From assembly GCA_949752735.1 (NCBI GenBank), contig OX457052.1, positions 10,953,612 through 11,017,611 of the forward strand: a stretch of 64,000 nt of DNA, given 5' to 3'. How positions within the stretch are numbered: the first letter of the stretch is position 1; the number at the start of each line of letters is the position of its first letter. The notes under the pieces are model-generated. The model had not been told where the DNA came from. It saw nothing but the letters and a program-made list of their open reading frames with translations, and ran no database searches. The position numbers were made by a program, and so were the translations under genes. The DNA is from Lumbricus terrestris. Its lineage: Eukaryota > Annelida > Clitellata > Crassiclitellata > Lumbricidae. Positions 33,465-45,420 of the stretch are shown piece by piece.

Positions 33465-34337
33465 CAGTGATTCCCAACCTGTGTGCCGCGGCGCACTAGT
33501 GTGCCGCGAGACATTTGCAGGTGTGCCGCGGGGAAAATCTAATATCTTATTAATTAATAATGATTCCAAACAAAACATCCTAAAACATCATCAATGCAAT
33601 ATCAAAACTTAAGTCAGTTGGTCTTAATCTCTCATACTGTAGCAGGTTAAGATCTCCAAATGAAGTCTTGACTGTTTTCCCACGGTCAATTAATGAATCA
33701 CAGTAAAAGAAGAAAATTGCGCTTGAAATATACTAAATACATTGATAGACCTACAACCAGCAGTAGGGCCTATATAGCCTGCAGCATTACGCCTACTTCT
33801 CTTCGCTTGCAATTTATATATATACTGGGTAATCAATAGTTCATTTGTAATCGGCGAAACAACAAATCTTACAACCGAGGATGAAGAACAGCTCATTGAT
33901 TTACGAAATGACAAATTTTTATCAGTCAACATTTTCCTAAAAGAGTCAGGATGAGTTTTGGCCTTCCATCAAGAAATCATATCCGTCTGTCAGTTCAAGA
34001 GCAGTAAAAGTTCTTCTGCCATTTGCATGCATCGTCGTGGTTTTGTGAATTTAGATTTTCAGCTTTAACTGAAATCAAGTGTAAAAAGAGGGAGAGACTT
34101 CTTAGAATCGACGATGAAATACGAGTATGATTGTCGTCTCAGGAGCCTCGCTTCAATTTGATCTGCTGACTGACTAGACTCACTAGAGTATTATTAGACA
34201 ACAAGAACATTAGAATTAGAATATTATTAAATAGTAGTGACAAATAGATAAAGAAAAGGTAATTATTATTAAGTGTGCCGCGAAAAATTTCTTTCTTTCT
34301 TAGTGTGCCGCAAGCCAAAAAACGTTGGGAATCACTG
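33465..34337 (+). mobile_element. hAT element, 873 bp, with ZBED5/SCAND3-type transposase remnant
   Basis: Ends CAGTGATTCCCAAC / GTTGGGAATCACTG. TGCCACAT is duplicated exactly at both sides (33457-33464 and 34338-34345). Subterminal GTGTGCCGCG repeats occur at both ends. The plus strand keeps pieces of a hAT transposase C-terminus, broken by stops and a frameshift: TTEDEEQLIDLRNDKFLSVN, then FWPSIKKSYPSVSSRAVKVL, then LTEIKCKKRERLLRIDDEIR. These match the EEELI.L.., FW..L...Y...S..A...LLPF and FS.LT.IK.K.R..L.....LR blocks of ZBED5/SCAND3-like transposases. The gene is dead. Confidence 0.88.
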
Positions 34338-34410
34338 TGCCACATAGTGACACTTGTTAACACATAATGACATGTGTTGAGTGCTGACACATAATGACAT
34401 ACATGTACAT
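34338..34410. repeat. Right remainder of the ACACATAATGACA minisatellite
   Basis: Continuation of the array at 33030-33464, displaced by the hAT insertion. Confidence 0.85.
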
Positions 34411-34514
34411 TGCCACATAGTGTCTTCCTGTCCTTTCCTTTACCTTAAATTAGCGATCAGCGATCCTGCATCCGTGTGTTCTTTGTGCCATAACCCTAAA
34501 TAAGTACATTTTGG

Positions 34515-36887
34515 TTAATAGTACTCGTCCTCAGTATTGTGTTGAGTGCTTGTTGCGCTTCGTCCCCCACGCATCAAAGCGGAAGTAGCAGGATTAAGAA
34601 CCAGATGAGTGTTGGACTTAGATTCTTTGTCGTTTCCCATCCGATGCCCCATCACCAAGTCAGCTTCTGACTTGTAGTTGTTGGAGATGTCAACCCCGGA
34701 GTCGCATCGCTTCAGCGACCTCTCCAAACCCGAATGGGATCTCCTGGAATTAACTGGAACGGGAATCTTCGACCGCGAACCAGCTTTTTCGTCCTTAAGT
34801 TTGCTCGAAATCGTCACTCCATTTTCCTCCACGCTGTGCTTCTCCGAGTAGGCCATTGTCATCACGTTTGCCGTGTTGTTATCGGCTGTATTTCCGTTCA
34901 GCTGCTTGGTCCGTATATCCGGTTTATCACTTCCGGTTGACTTACGAACTGTTCTTGCACTGAGATCCGGAGGTGTGGCTTTCCTGAGGTTGTCCTGGAT
35001 ATTCCTCGAAGACACATCGCGCGGAGTATGTTGCGAATGAGTTGTGGCTACGATGTGCTGGTTCGTGGCATTGCACGATGAAGTATCGAGTGAGTCTCGT
35101 CGTGTATTTCCTGTGGCCACTGTTCCAGAACGATCGGACGTCATTCGAGAACTCAGATCAGTCGTTGAGTTGCGCCTAGGAGTTCGCGTTGCAGAGGGAT
35201 CCCGAATTGGAGCTCTCTGCAGCTCCGAGATGTTATTCTGGATGCTGCGCTTTCCAGTTTGTTTGTGGAGATTATTGTCTGAGGACTTGTTACTCTGATT
35301 TCGAGGATCCTCTTGTGTTTTCGTTGACGTACTCGAAGAAGAATTGGTCCGTGTAATGGCGGAGTTTGTTAAGTTTGATGGACAGATTGGAACTGTTTCA
35401 AGGACACTTGACGACGACGGTCTTGTGGTTGAAAGGTGTGCCGATCCAGTCCTTGAATTATCTTGACCCAAGCCCAATTTCTTCATACGGGTTCTCGAGT
35501 CTCGGGCAGAGGATTGAACCGAATCAGATCTCGGGGTCACTGCCCTAGAAGTCCGTGAGTAGGTAAGGGCAGACCGGTCGAGGCTGGCGCTTCTGGTTCT
35601 AGGATTTTGCGCAGGAGACGCGACTTGACTGCGACGGTCTGTTGAAGCCCCACGCCTACTCCCTCTCTCAACAGAACCCCTCTTAAAAGATTCCTTCTGC
35701 TCCTGCAGTTCCTCTGGAGGACGTTTCTTGAAGTTCAAACCGAGTTCTATTTGTCGGTATTCCTCAAAGAGCAGCTCCATCCTCGCGTTGAGGTCCTCTT
35801 CGGGCGGAGGTGCTTCCGGTAAATCTTCAAACGCCACCGTAAGCAATGGCATCGTAGCAGCGGACTCGTGCAGCGAATTGGACCGGCGCAGATCTCCAAT
35901 ATCGGCGCCACCGCTACTATCAACAACGCTGGTGGCATCAAAGGAAACGGAACACTGCAGTTTCCTCTTTGGTTGATTGTAGTTGGGGAGAAGTTTATCA
36001 GCCGTGATACCCAGCCGACCTGAACTCAGTTTCTTTTGTAGTCCTTTCCTGTCAGGAACAATCGAGGAGGACGCCGTCAGTGATTGTCGTTTGGCGACAT
36101 TTCTTGACAGAACAACCACCTGTTTGTCTGTGGTGGCATTGCAGGCAGCAGGCACTGGCGCGAAGGAGGTCTTGAACGCGGTTTGGGTAGGCCTGGAAGA
36201 CCCGACATTGACCGATGACCGCAGTGGCGTTCTGCTTCGTGCTTCAACGGAGCGTGACCTCGGCGCTGAACCGGAAGAAGAACAGTCCACTGACCTTGAC
36301 CTACTTCTGCACGTGACGCCAGCGCGAGTCTCTGAGTCTCTTCGATGTCCGCTGTCCTTGAGATGTGATGTCGACTGATCCAACCTAGAGGACAGGTTGC
36401 TACCATGCGCTCTGGAGTTGGCAACAGCAGATGCAGGACGGTTGGGGGTCGGCTTCCCTGCAGGTCGTGCGTTAAGGAGGAGGGTCTCGGTGCTTTGGAA
36501 TTTCTTTTCCAAGGAACTGCTTTCTGACTTCGATGCGTCACTCAACGAGAGGCGACGGTAATCGTTGGATCCTCTTACCTTCGAATTGGCTGAACCCAGA
36601 TCGGTAATGGAGTTGTTGCCGTTGTGGTGGGTAGCAGCTACTGAGTTTCTGTTGGTCAGCAGTTGAGATGCGCAGTTCTGCATTGCTCCTGCTGCTACTT
36701 CTGCTTGCCCATTGTGATTACGGTGGTCTTCTAGACTGGATCCAGTGCCTCTGTTGGCACCGGATGTACCTGGTGCCTCATGAGAGATGGTTGACTGTAA
36801 CGCGGAACCACCTTCGATACGTTGCACTATGCTCCTCACAAGTGAAGGGCATGGTGTTTCAAAGTCTCTTTTCAAGTCTTCCTTCAT
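34515..36887 (-). CDS. Large Ser/Thr/Arg-rich protein of unknown family, 790 aa
   Basis: Uninterrupted minus-strand ORF from the first ATG (36887) to TAA at 34515-34517. An in-frame GTG 11 codons upstream and a TAA near 36955 bound the frame, so this is either a single-exon gene or a 3'-terminal exon using the acceptor ATATCAG at about 36920. The N-terminus is acidic/basic helical, MKEDLKRDFETPCPSLVRSI. About residues 360-390 form a second predicted helix, EEDLNARMELLFEEYRQIEL. Nearly all else is disordered, with SRSRSVD-type clusters, many R-x-x-S/T phosphosite-like motifs and polar repeats. The C-terminus is NTEDEYY. Composition and isolated helices suggest a cytoskeletal or centrosomal adaptor, which is a guess only. 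Codon use and length make it very likely real. Confidence 0.7.
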   Translation of the reverse strand: MKEDLKRDFETPCPSLVRSIVQRIEGGSALQSTISHEAPGTSGANRGTGSSLEDHRNHNGQAEVAAGAMQNCASQLLTNRNSVAATHHNGNNSITDLGSANSKVRGSNDYRRLSLSDASKSESSSLEKKFQSTETLLLNARPAGKPTPNRPASAVANSRAHGSNLSSRLDQSTSHLKDSGHRRDSETRAGVTCRSRSRSVDCSSSGSAPRSRSVEARSRTPLRSSVNVGSSRPTQTAFKTSFAPVPAACNATTDKQVVVLSRNVAKRQSLTASSSIVPDRKGLQKKLSSGRLGITADKLLPNYNQPKRKLQCSVSFDATSVVDSSGGADIGDLRRSNSLHESAATMPLLTVAFEDLPEAPPPEEDLNARMELLFEEYRQIELGLNFKKRPPEELQEQKESFKRGSVERGSRRGASTDRRSQVASPAQNPRTRSASLDRSALTYSRTSRAVTPRSDSVQSSARDSRTRMKKLGLGQDNSRTGSAHLSTTRPSSSSVLETVPICPSNLTNSAITRTNSSSSTSTKTQEDPRNQSNKSSDNNLHKQTGKRSIQNNISELQRAPIRDPSATRTPRRNSTTDLSSRMTSDRSGTVATGNTRRDSLDTSSCNATNQHIVATTHSQHTPRDVSSRNIQDNLRKATPPDLSARTVRKSTGSDKPDIRTKQLNGNTADNNTANVMTMAYSEKHSVEENGVTISSKLKDEKAGSRSKIPVPVNSRRSHSGLERSLKRCDSGVDISNNYKSEADLVMGHRMGNDKESKSNTHLVLNPATSALMRGGRSATSTQHNTEDEYY

Positions 36888-36917
36888 GTCGGTATATTCA
36901 AGATTCCAACGAGAGTC

Positions 36918-37050
36918 CACTGATATTCCAATGAAAGTGCACTGTTACTCCAATGAGAACGCACTGATATTCCAGGGAGTACACTAATATTCCGAATTTC
37001 CGATGAGAGTGCACTGATATTCCAATGAGAGTGTAGGCCTACTGATATTA
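36918..37050. repeat. Short tandem repeat, ACTGATATTCCAATGAGAGTGC units
   Basis: About six diverged 22-bp units immediately upstream of the 790-aa ORF. The first unit borders on the possible GTG or acceptor, so it touches the gene's 5' end. Confidence 0.75.
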
Positions 37051-37122
37051 CGATAAATTTACTTCCTGCGATTTTATACGTCGGTCAGTCTAAAAATATA
37101 AAATTCAATCTATTATATATAT

Positions 37123-37345
37123 ATGCTGAAGAAGAGAATTTTTATCTCAATGTTGAGATGCTGGAACAGTCTTCCACCGGACATTAGACTGGCCGCCTCA
37201 GTGGACTCTTTTAAAACAAAGCTTAAAACTTATCTGTTAGCCAAGGCGTATCCCGCAGTCGGCCGTTTGTGAGGCGCCCTTGTAGCGCGGTATGGCCGCG
37301 TTACGGCGCCATATAAATTGTCATTATTATTATTATTATTATTAT
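37123..37345 (+). mobile_element. CR1/L2-like LINE 3' end
   Basis: Reads LKKRIFISMLRCWNSLPPDI, RLAASVDSFKTKLKTYLLAK and a stop after AVGRL. WNSLPP.IR.A.S...FK..LK.YL is the C-terminus of CR1/L2-type ORF2. The 3' UTR ends GGCGCCATATAAATTG and an (ATT)n tail. It is 5' truncated. Confidence 0.88.
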
Positions 37346-39302
37346 GTTGGATTTCGGTGTCAATGCTGTTTCGGGTACGGTAAAGGACAAAATAATGAAG
37401 TAGGCCTACATGGAATCAAGTTATTTTCAAATGTCAGTCTACTATAGTTATAGTCTACCATCACTCTACCATCTGCATATAGTGCCGCGGTGACATTGAT
37501 ATCTGTCTACTTAGCCACAGGGACGTTTCCAAATCCTAAACGCTGGTCTAGCCAGAACCTGTCGCTTTCTTCCCTGCTGATCAATTTATAGTCGACAAAG
37601 CTCGCAGTAACAGTGCGTATGCTTAATTTACTATCTCTATGCCCCAGAAAGAAATGTACAACTACCGGTACCCTTGAACTACGACAGATGCAATTAGCCT
37701 AAGGCAAGTTGCATCCACTGAGTGGAGAGATACCGGTATTGCAATAAAGAAGCCGTCTGCACGGGCAGGTCTGATCCTGCATTCGTTCGGTTATAATGCA
37801 CAGAACTTTGAGACCTGCCAGGTCCAACTGTTTACCTTCTCCGTTTATTGTAAGAGTATGAGGGGACAGAGGGGTAGCACAAACAAATCGCTCAAGCTCT
37901 GCCGACTTCCTTGGTTTGATTTAGCCTACTACTGTTTACTCTCGCAAGTCACAAACCTTATACCACTCTCAACTTCACTCTATAAGCCGTACAATTTCAG
38001 TGAAAAGCATTTGAGCACGAACTTCATTCCGCTTAAATATAGTGACCACAAACTTCAGAACTAGGACCTGAACTAGTACTTAATTAGTACGCACGGTGAA
38101 GAACGCTAGCATCGCAAGGTGTAGCCTAATAAAAATAATTAGGCACTCATTGCTTATAACCAAGTCCGAAATGCAGTTAGGGCCTACATGATCCATTTAG
38201 GAACTTTTAATCATCTTTGCGATAGGCTAACAGTAAAACAGACCAATAAGCGTTTACCAAATTCCAATGCCCGGTCTGTAGACAGTTGAATGTATTATAA
38301 GCACAATCGCAGTCCTAATTGATGTCACACTTTATACTTCCTTTAGATCTATGACTCTCCAATTAGATAGGCTACTGTTACAGTAGGCCTGTATGCATTA
38401 TGCTTACAATCTTATTATAGCCTATTATGGATTAGGCCCTATAATTGTCTATTAAGCACAGTAGTAGACACTTGTCTAGGCGTGCAATGAAATCGTTATC
38501 ATTGCTTATGGCTTATATAGGCCTACATAATTGCATGCATTGTTTACATTGCTTAGCCACCGTCACTTGAAACAGCACTTAATTCTGCTGTCGTTCAATC
38601 GAGCACCCTTAAGTCCTGCACCTGAGTAGCCTACTTTGTCATTTAGCCAAATTTAAATACTTCGGATCGTCTGAAAAGCACTTAAGTCCTATCGTATGAC
38701 TCGTTCGTCTCTGATACTAAGCTTAACTTAAATCGGTCGATTTATCGATCTTATCTATCAATTCTACTTTAAGAATCACCTTTACATGTATCTATGAAAT
38801 ATTTACGCAGAAATACGCCAGTTCCAAATCTCAATCACTTTGCCTGTGTTCGCACTCCGATAGTGCCAGTCTCAAGCCTGGATAAAGGAGGAGGGCGAGA
38901 ATAACCAACTTCGCTCTAATGTCGTGCAGAGATTTCATTCTACATGTAGGCCATGTACGGTACAAGTAGCCTAGCTGTCAAGGTCCTCTATATTCAATGC
39001 CAATCAACGGTTATTCTGGCGATTAATTATTCAAATCGAACAGCTGTGTGTGTGTGTCTAACCAGTCTTTCCAATAATGAGGTTTAATTCCGTCTGTCAT
39101 TCGTCAGTATCGATTCTGCCAAAATCCTGCCGAAAGCTCGGAACACCATGAGAATCGATCACTACGTACCGTATGCATATAAATTTACTGTCTGCATTCA
39201 GTAATTATTTATTAATGCCTTTTGCCGTGTCTTCGTCATGCAAACTTGCAAAGCCGTGGTTTTTCTGTGGTTGGACCAACGGTATTATTCTCATGAGCTG
39301 TG
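37346..39302. other. Unassigned DNA upstream of the 790-aa gene
   Basis: No exon or element boundary recognised. It contains many TAGGCCTA and TAGGCTA words. It may hold the promoter of the minus-strand gene, but I see no defined core element. Confidence 0.4.
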
Positions 39303-39760
39303 CCGGTGACACGAAACGGAGTATCCCCCCTGAAAGCTATCCGGGGGGATGAATTATTCTATCCCCCCGGATGGAATTAACCGGTCTATACTATCCGGGG
39401 GATAAACCATTCTATCCCCATTTTTGAAAAATGAGCATAATAAAAAAAATTATGCTGTAATCAAAATTTAAAGTAACTCTAATTGTTTTAAGTGTCCTAA
39501 GCAATGCTCAGATAAAGGCAACTCGAATTTATTTAGTAACTCTGAGTGTTTTAAAGTGTTTTGAATGTTTTAAGTGCTCTAAAAACAGGGCAAAACAAAT
39601 TATCTAGTAGGAATAAAGATACCTGTTAGTGTCATTGTTCAAAACAAAGCAGATGAAAATTAATTTGCAAAAGAAAATACACGTGGAGGCGGTTTTTTCG
39701 AATTTTTTAAATTTGGGGGGATACAATTAATACGGGGGATACTCTATTTCGTGACACCGG
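39303..39760. mobile_element. DNA element with CCGGTGACACGAAACGGAG ends, 458 bp
   Basis: Left CCGGTGACACGAAACGGAG-TATCCCCC, right GGGGGATACTCTATTTCGTG-ACACCGG, inverted. TATCCGGGGG/CTATCCCCC motifs repeat inside. No clear target duplication. Partial relatives lie at about 26534-26570 and 56360-56460. Confidence 0.65.
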
Positions 39761-40045
39761 TTCCCTATAGCTGGCACTTTCTATATTATAGGCCTAAGCG
39801 CTTGAAGATTGTTCTTTTTGGCCGCGCTGAAGATGGGGAGCACATCTGATTAGTTTCCTTGAAGAGGTGCTATATAAATACTTGACTGACTCAATTAATT
39901 ATTTATTTATTTATTTAATATTTTAATTAGCAAATAACGATGGTAGGCTGCCTACTTTCAGTGGTGTGTCCTTCCGTCAGATACTTCTGTTCGTTACCAC
40001 AATGTCATAGACTCATAGAGTAGCCTACGTATACTATAGGCTATG
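39761..40045. other. Short noncoding stretch with a LINE-type tail
   Basis: GAGGTGCTATATAAATACTTG at about 39855-39876 is another GCTATATAAAT tail; TTATTTATTTA simple sequence follows. Confidence 0.45.
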
Positions 40046-40099
40046 ATCAACATTCCAACCTCTTTTAATCTGAATCCCCCGTTGGTTGGTTACTGGTCA

Positions 40100-40425
40100 G
40101 TCTGCCAGTCTCTGTCTGTTTGCCTGTCTGTCTGCGTTTATCCGTCTGTCAATTTTGTCGATATCTTTGTTTATAGTCCGTGTCTATGCACGCCTGTCTG
40201 TCTTCCATCTATCTGTTTGTCTGCCTGGTTGTCTGTCTCAATATGTCTATCGATCTGTCAATTTGCCTGCTTGCATATCATTTGCTCTGTCTGTCTGTCT
40301 GCATGCATGAATGCATGTGTGCATGTATGTATGTATGTATGTATGTATGTATGTATGTATGTATGTATGTGTGTGTATGTATGTATGTATGTATGTATGT
40401 ACATGCATGTATTCATGCATGTATG
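40100..40425. repeat. (CTGT)n then (TGTA)n microsatellites
   Basis: CTGTCTGT-rich sequence at 40100-40310, then about 20 TGTA units to 40405. Confidence 0.93.
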
Positions 40426-40544
40426 TCTCTGCAACTGATTCTATCTTGTCAAATGTTTCTCCATGACCTTCATCAGTGACTTCCGTTAACCTCAGTCTGG
40501 CTAAAATTAATTATCATATCTAGGCCTATCGAAGTATGTGGTTA

Positions 40545-40692
40545 ATTCTCTCCGTCTGCCTGTGTCGCTCTCTCTGTCTGCCTGTGTCTCTCTCTGCCTG
40601 CCTGTGTCTTGATCTCTGTCTGCCTGTGTCTCTCTTTTTCTGCATGTGTCGCTCTCTCAGTCTGCCTGTGTCTCTCGCTGCCTGCTTTTGTC
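40545..40692. repeat. Minisatellite CTCTCTCTGTCTGCCTGTGT
   Basis: About seven 20-24-bp units of CTGCCTGTGTC(T/G)CTCTCTCTGT. Confidence 0.85.
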
Positions 40693-41166
40693 CCTAGGAA
40701 TTCTAACACCGCATCAGACTCTGTATTGAATAACAGCATTTAAACAGCATCCAACGGTATTCGATTAAGTGAACAGATTAACCGAAACATATCCAGACGA
40801 AACAGACTTATGTAGAATCTACACCCATGCATGTACTCACTCTCCTGCATTCCGTGTTAAGCGTTACGAAAGATCGAAGAGAATTTCCATAATTCAACTG
40901 ATAGCACGCAATGCGATAGTGTGTAGGCATTACGGCCTACCGGTCCAGGGGGTCTTCAGTATGCAGTATCTAGAATAACAAAGTACGGCAAAAGCTGCTT
41001 AATATAGTGGTTTTAGGTCTTTCACCTGGGAGTCCAGGATTAGGCCTATAGTCCTGCACAAGTGGTGTTTACTGCTTGTTAATTTTATATAGGTCAGCTG
41101 AAGGATGGTCTGAGTAGTCTTCTGGAAGTGGCGCCACATACATTTCTAATTGCCATTACAATTAGG

Positions 41167-41325
41167 CTATGTATGTATGTATGTATGTATGTATGTATGT
41201 ATGTATGTATGTATGTATGTATGTATGTATGCATGCATGCATGTATGTATGTATGTATGTATGTATGTATGTATGTATGTATGTATGTATGTATGTATGT
41301 ATGTATGTATGTATGTATCTACGAA
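41167..41325. repeat. (TGTA)n microsatellite
   Basis: About 38 TGTA units with a TGCATGCATGCA interruption at 41230. Three frames on each strand are open purely through repetition. Confidence 0.95.
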
Positions 41326-41329
41326 GTTT

Positions 41330-42272
41330 CCAATAGGATTTACGTTTGCAGAGTTTCTAACCTCGATCCTCCAGCACAGCTTACAGATTCTTATCTGGAT
41401 ATACAGGGTGCGCCAAAAAACTAGGTTTTTTGCCAATATCTTGACCAAACATAAGAATTGCAAAATGGAATTTTACAGGCTTATAGACAATTCATATTAG
41501 TAGCTCTTTGGTAGATGCATTGAATTTATACTTACCTGATAAATGAAGAGTCCGAACGTATATAGTTCTTCAGATATAGACCTATAGGCCTATGTTGTAT
41601 AGGCCTGCATTGCAAGTGAAAGAATGCCGTATCCTCAGCTATTAGGCCTATAGTCTAAACGAATTACCTACACCACTAAAATTCTTTGTCTAAATGAAAT
41701 AACTTTTCGCTCAGTTCTCACTTTTTAGAAGCGAAACATGGTGTAGAATTGCATGACATCTCCGAACAAGATGATCAACATAGAAACTCAGTAACCTAAA
41801 TGCAACGCATGCGAGAAAGATCTTCGTACATGTGCATAGGCTAAGTCCTTCAAACGCTACTCAAGACACCTAATTTAAGTCTAGAAGTCAGCTCGAACTG
41901 AAATGTGGCGACATTTAGTAGGCTACAAGTAAGAGACTGCAGCTATGTCGTTGCTGCGACGCTTTAGCTTACCGTATATGGTTTAACTTATTGAAAGCGG
42001 TGCGAATGTGTGCGCACAGGCCATTTTATAGCATGGACTGCGCGCGTGTTGTGACACGTTCAGAGCACTTCTGTAGCGAGGTCCGTGCATAGGCGACTAC
42101 AATTATTATAGGCTACTGGCTGCGGTTGTGCATCGGCAATGCGTTTGGTCAGTTACGAATAGTGGTCATTATAGTATGAATAATTAAAATTCATAGGGAA
42201 GGTTTGTCTTTGTGTGAATCATTAGGCTACTGGTATATAGGATTATGCTCAGCTGGCCTTAAGGTATTCGTT
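41330..42272. other. No feature seen
   Basis: Unassigned noncoding DNA rich in the TAGGCCTA word, e.g. 41580-41610. No exon recognised. Confidence 0.4.
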
Positions 42273-42280
42273 GTAGGCCT

Positions 42281-44287
42281 CAAGGCCGTAGTTAGGATTT
42301 TATTTCGGGGGTGTTTTTTGTAGTCATCACTTGCCTTTTGGCGGATTTTTTGCCCGATTCATGGTTTGCCTCTTCTAAAATGCGATCTTCTGCGGGTTCT
42401 GGGCGGCCAATAGGCCCATGCAATACATTGCACACTCTATAGGCCTAATTCTTACATTATGTGCTAGTAGGCCTAAATGCATTCTATTATTTTTACATTT
42501 TCATTTCGAGGATGTGTTCCAACTAGGGAATGTAATCCCGGGATCTCGAATCTCGGGATCCCGATAATCTCGGACTTTTTTCAATCCCGAAATCCCGGGA
42601 CTGGCAAAGATGAAATCCCGTGCTACCGGGACTACAATTTTTCATTGAAATTACTTTATTTAACTCTAAATTCTTTCCTGGTCAATGCTCGGAAGGCGCC
42701 AATTCGACAGATAGGCAGAGGCTAGCGTACATAGACAGATAAAGACGTATACATAGTAGCATACAGAGGTGGAACCCTGCTGCTAGCTTCCCGCTGCTTC
42801 GGTTCATTGTGCAGAGGTCTTGGGTCAGTCAGTCCGTGCCAACGACCTTATATACAACGGTCCGTGCCAGCATCTAAGTGCGTTGATCACCTGTTGCCCT
42901 CAGACCTGATTTCGGGCCGTTGTATCATAATTAATCAATTAACTCTGCTGCTGCCAACCGGTCACTGCCTAATGGCTCTGCTTTGAGTAATCAGCAGCTG
43001 CTGCATTTCGAAATCAAGGTTGAAGTAAACAGCGTAGCCTATTCCATAAGTGTACCAATTTGACCCACTGCTATACGATCGACGTCTTCCACGAAGTCAA
43101 TCATATTATAATAGAACTGTTGAAAGACTCCAAACTCATTTAGGTAAAATATCTGATAGATTTAGTATGCCTCTTCCAAAAGTGGTGTCTGGGAGTAGGC
43201 TTATTTTGAGAGAACAATGGGCAGCGAGCAAGGTGTCAGTTATGCCGCTCGAAAACGTAATACTTTAAATAGATTGATTATTTTTTAAAAACATTGTGCT
43301 TCTGTAATTAGTTTATAATTTACATAGTATTATAGGGCATAATTATATAATGCCTATGCAGGCTGTGCTCGTTTCTTAGAAGCAGAACCAATCAGGCTTA
43401 GCTGCAGCTCGGTGAATATAGGCCTAGCTAGTCTGCAGGTTAAACGTCTTGATATAGAAAAGAAAGGAGAGTGAACAGGCTTAGGGCCTAGGCGTTGGGA
43501 ACTTGGGATCACCAACTATAGGGCTAATTTCACAAGGTGTGTCTCCATAGGCCTAAAGTCTAAGCCTCTGGTTAAACTTTTCCGCTCTGTTGGCCAAATC
43601 ATTGTGGCCAAAATTACTGCGTAGCATTAGATCAGGTAGGCCAAAGCCTATACACTCGGTTAGGAGACTTAGGACCTCTTTACCAGTCACCCTAGTTGAT
43701 ATCTAAAATATTAATTTAATTGAACGCGTAGGCTCAAGTGCAAACACTCCGACTGAGGACTTGATCGAGACCACTTGTAGGCCAGTTTTTGAATCAACAG
43801 ACATACGAGGCCACTTTTTGGCACTTTCGTATAATTACTAAGGTCTACTGTCAATCCCGCCTACGTCAGTTGAGACGAAACGGGCGTTTTCAGTGGCAGG
43901 ATTTCTGTGCACTCAGATACGGTCACGGCTTGGAGACTCTACGATTGATGCTTTATGTTTTTTGCGATCGTTTTACCGTAAATAGGTGTTCATTATGGAC
44001 GATTAAGACGAACATTGAACATTTGCATATCTTCTATTATCAGTATCAAGCCAATGACACAACTCCACAACTTTATTAGGCTATTATGATTGTCTTTTAA
44101 TATACAACAGCATTAAAGGAAATAGGCAGTGAAAATGTTTGGTCGACATGTCGAAATGGACCAATCCCGGGATCCCGGGATTCCGGGATTGACTTATTTT
44201 TAATCCCGTAATCCCGGGATTGACAGAATGCCCCGGGATTACATTCCCTAGTTCCAACACCCAAAACACCCCGTAGCAACGGCCTTG
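42281..44287. mobile_element. hAT-like element (AAGGCCGTAG family) hosting a second insertion
   Basis: Ends CAAGGCCGTAG / CAACGGCCTTG. GTAGGCCT flanks both sides (42273-42280 and 44288-44295). Its two halves (42281-42515 and 44259-44287) resemble the MITE at 11451-11716, including CATTCTATTATTTTTAC. The middle is occupied by the element at 42524-44250. Without that insertion the host would be about 270 bp. Confidence 0.85.
42524..44250. mobile_element. hAT-like element, 1727 bp, nested, perfect 8-bp target duplication
   Basis: Ends TAGGGAATGTAATCCCGGG / CCCCGGGATTACATTCCCTA. GTTCCAAC at 42516-42523 and 44251-44258 is the duplicated target inside the host element. Subterminal blocks repeat ATCCCGGGA and ATCTCGGGAT palindromes on both sides. 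The interior (42700-44080) has only short ORFs with no transposase match that I can defend. Confidence 0.88.
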
Positions 44288-45420
44288 GTAGGCCTATTCA
44301 ATGCCATGCATACATGTGCACTTGTCACTTGTCAGATGCAACATCAAGGCTACTTACTTGCTTACGTTATTATGTTGTTGTAGTATTTCCACGGAAAGAT
44401 ATTCTGCAATGGATACTCAACGAATTTCCATAATATTAAATGCCGCCTCGGAGCAAGGTTTACAGACATGGGCGCCCCCCACCTAAGGGCCATAGGGGCA
44501 GCTGACAGACAAGCAGACATACATACACACATACAGATAGACAGACAGAGCAATAGACTATGCTTTATGGGTTTCGTTTAGAAAGCAAGAAACTGAAGGA
44601 AAAAAGTGAAGATCATAATAGAATTGCGATTGGTGAAAATGCCATGATCAATTTCATTATCAATAGGCCTACAATGCAACTTAGTCAGTAAATCAACCAT
44701 TCTGTTGAAATTGAGGCATAGGCTACTTAGCCAATGTATAAATAGCACTCGCAAATTAGTTAAGCAATAAATTGAAGCACACAGCAATTCAGGCACCAAC
44801 CTGTCGTCTGCAATTCATTACGATGATTGTTATAGCGCCCACGATGATTGTCATAGCGCCCCTTGAGATTACTACTTAGAAGCTTTCCCGACCCAACCTC
44901 GGCAATGTTGTGATAGAAGATAGAACTCTGGCTAGAACACAACGCTACAGACCTAAGTAATACAGAAAACACAAAGTCATTGTAGACTGAAAACGAGTTT
45001 TAATGTTTTTCTAATATCGCTAAAGGTCTGAAGTAAAAAAAAACTGAAAAGAAATGCACTCATCATTTTCAGAGTTTTGTAGCCATAACCTCATCTTTGA
45101 GAAACACACACCAAAGAAATACGAAATATACCAAATGCAAGATGCGTAGCAAAGGTAGACATTACAATAATAAGTATCTAATAGTAATTAAGATTAGTCT
45201 TTCAACATTAACACGTGCCTAAATAAGAAGCATCAGAAGGAAACTAGATACACTACAAATCCACTTGTTCAGTTGAAGGGATAAACTTCAAAATATTCTA
45301 ACCAAACGACTTGTTTAATTGTCGCTTCTCAGAGTTTCATATACCATTTATTCCACAAAGAAGCACAACACTTGATAAAATGTGTATCTTGAAGTTTTCC
45401 ATGTAGTGGATGCCATAAAA

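Noticed and set aside
33030..34410. CRISPR-like array of short spaced repeats
   Set aside because: Eukaryotic minisatellite: the units are contiguous and diverged, with no unique spacers of constant size and no cas genes.
36077..36541. Frames of 154 and 131 residues overlapping the 790-aa ORF
   Set aside because: Shadow frames caused by the biased Ser/Arg codon composition of the real gene.
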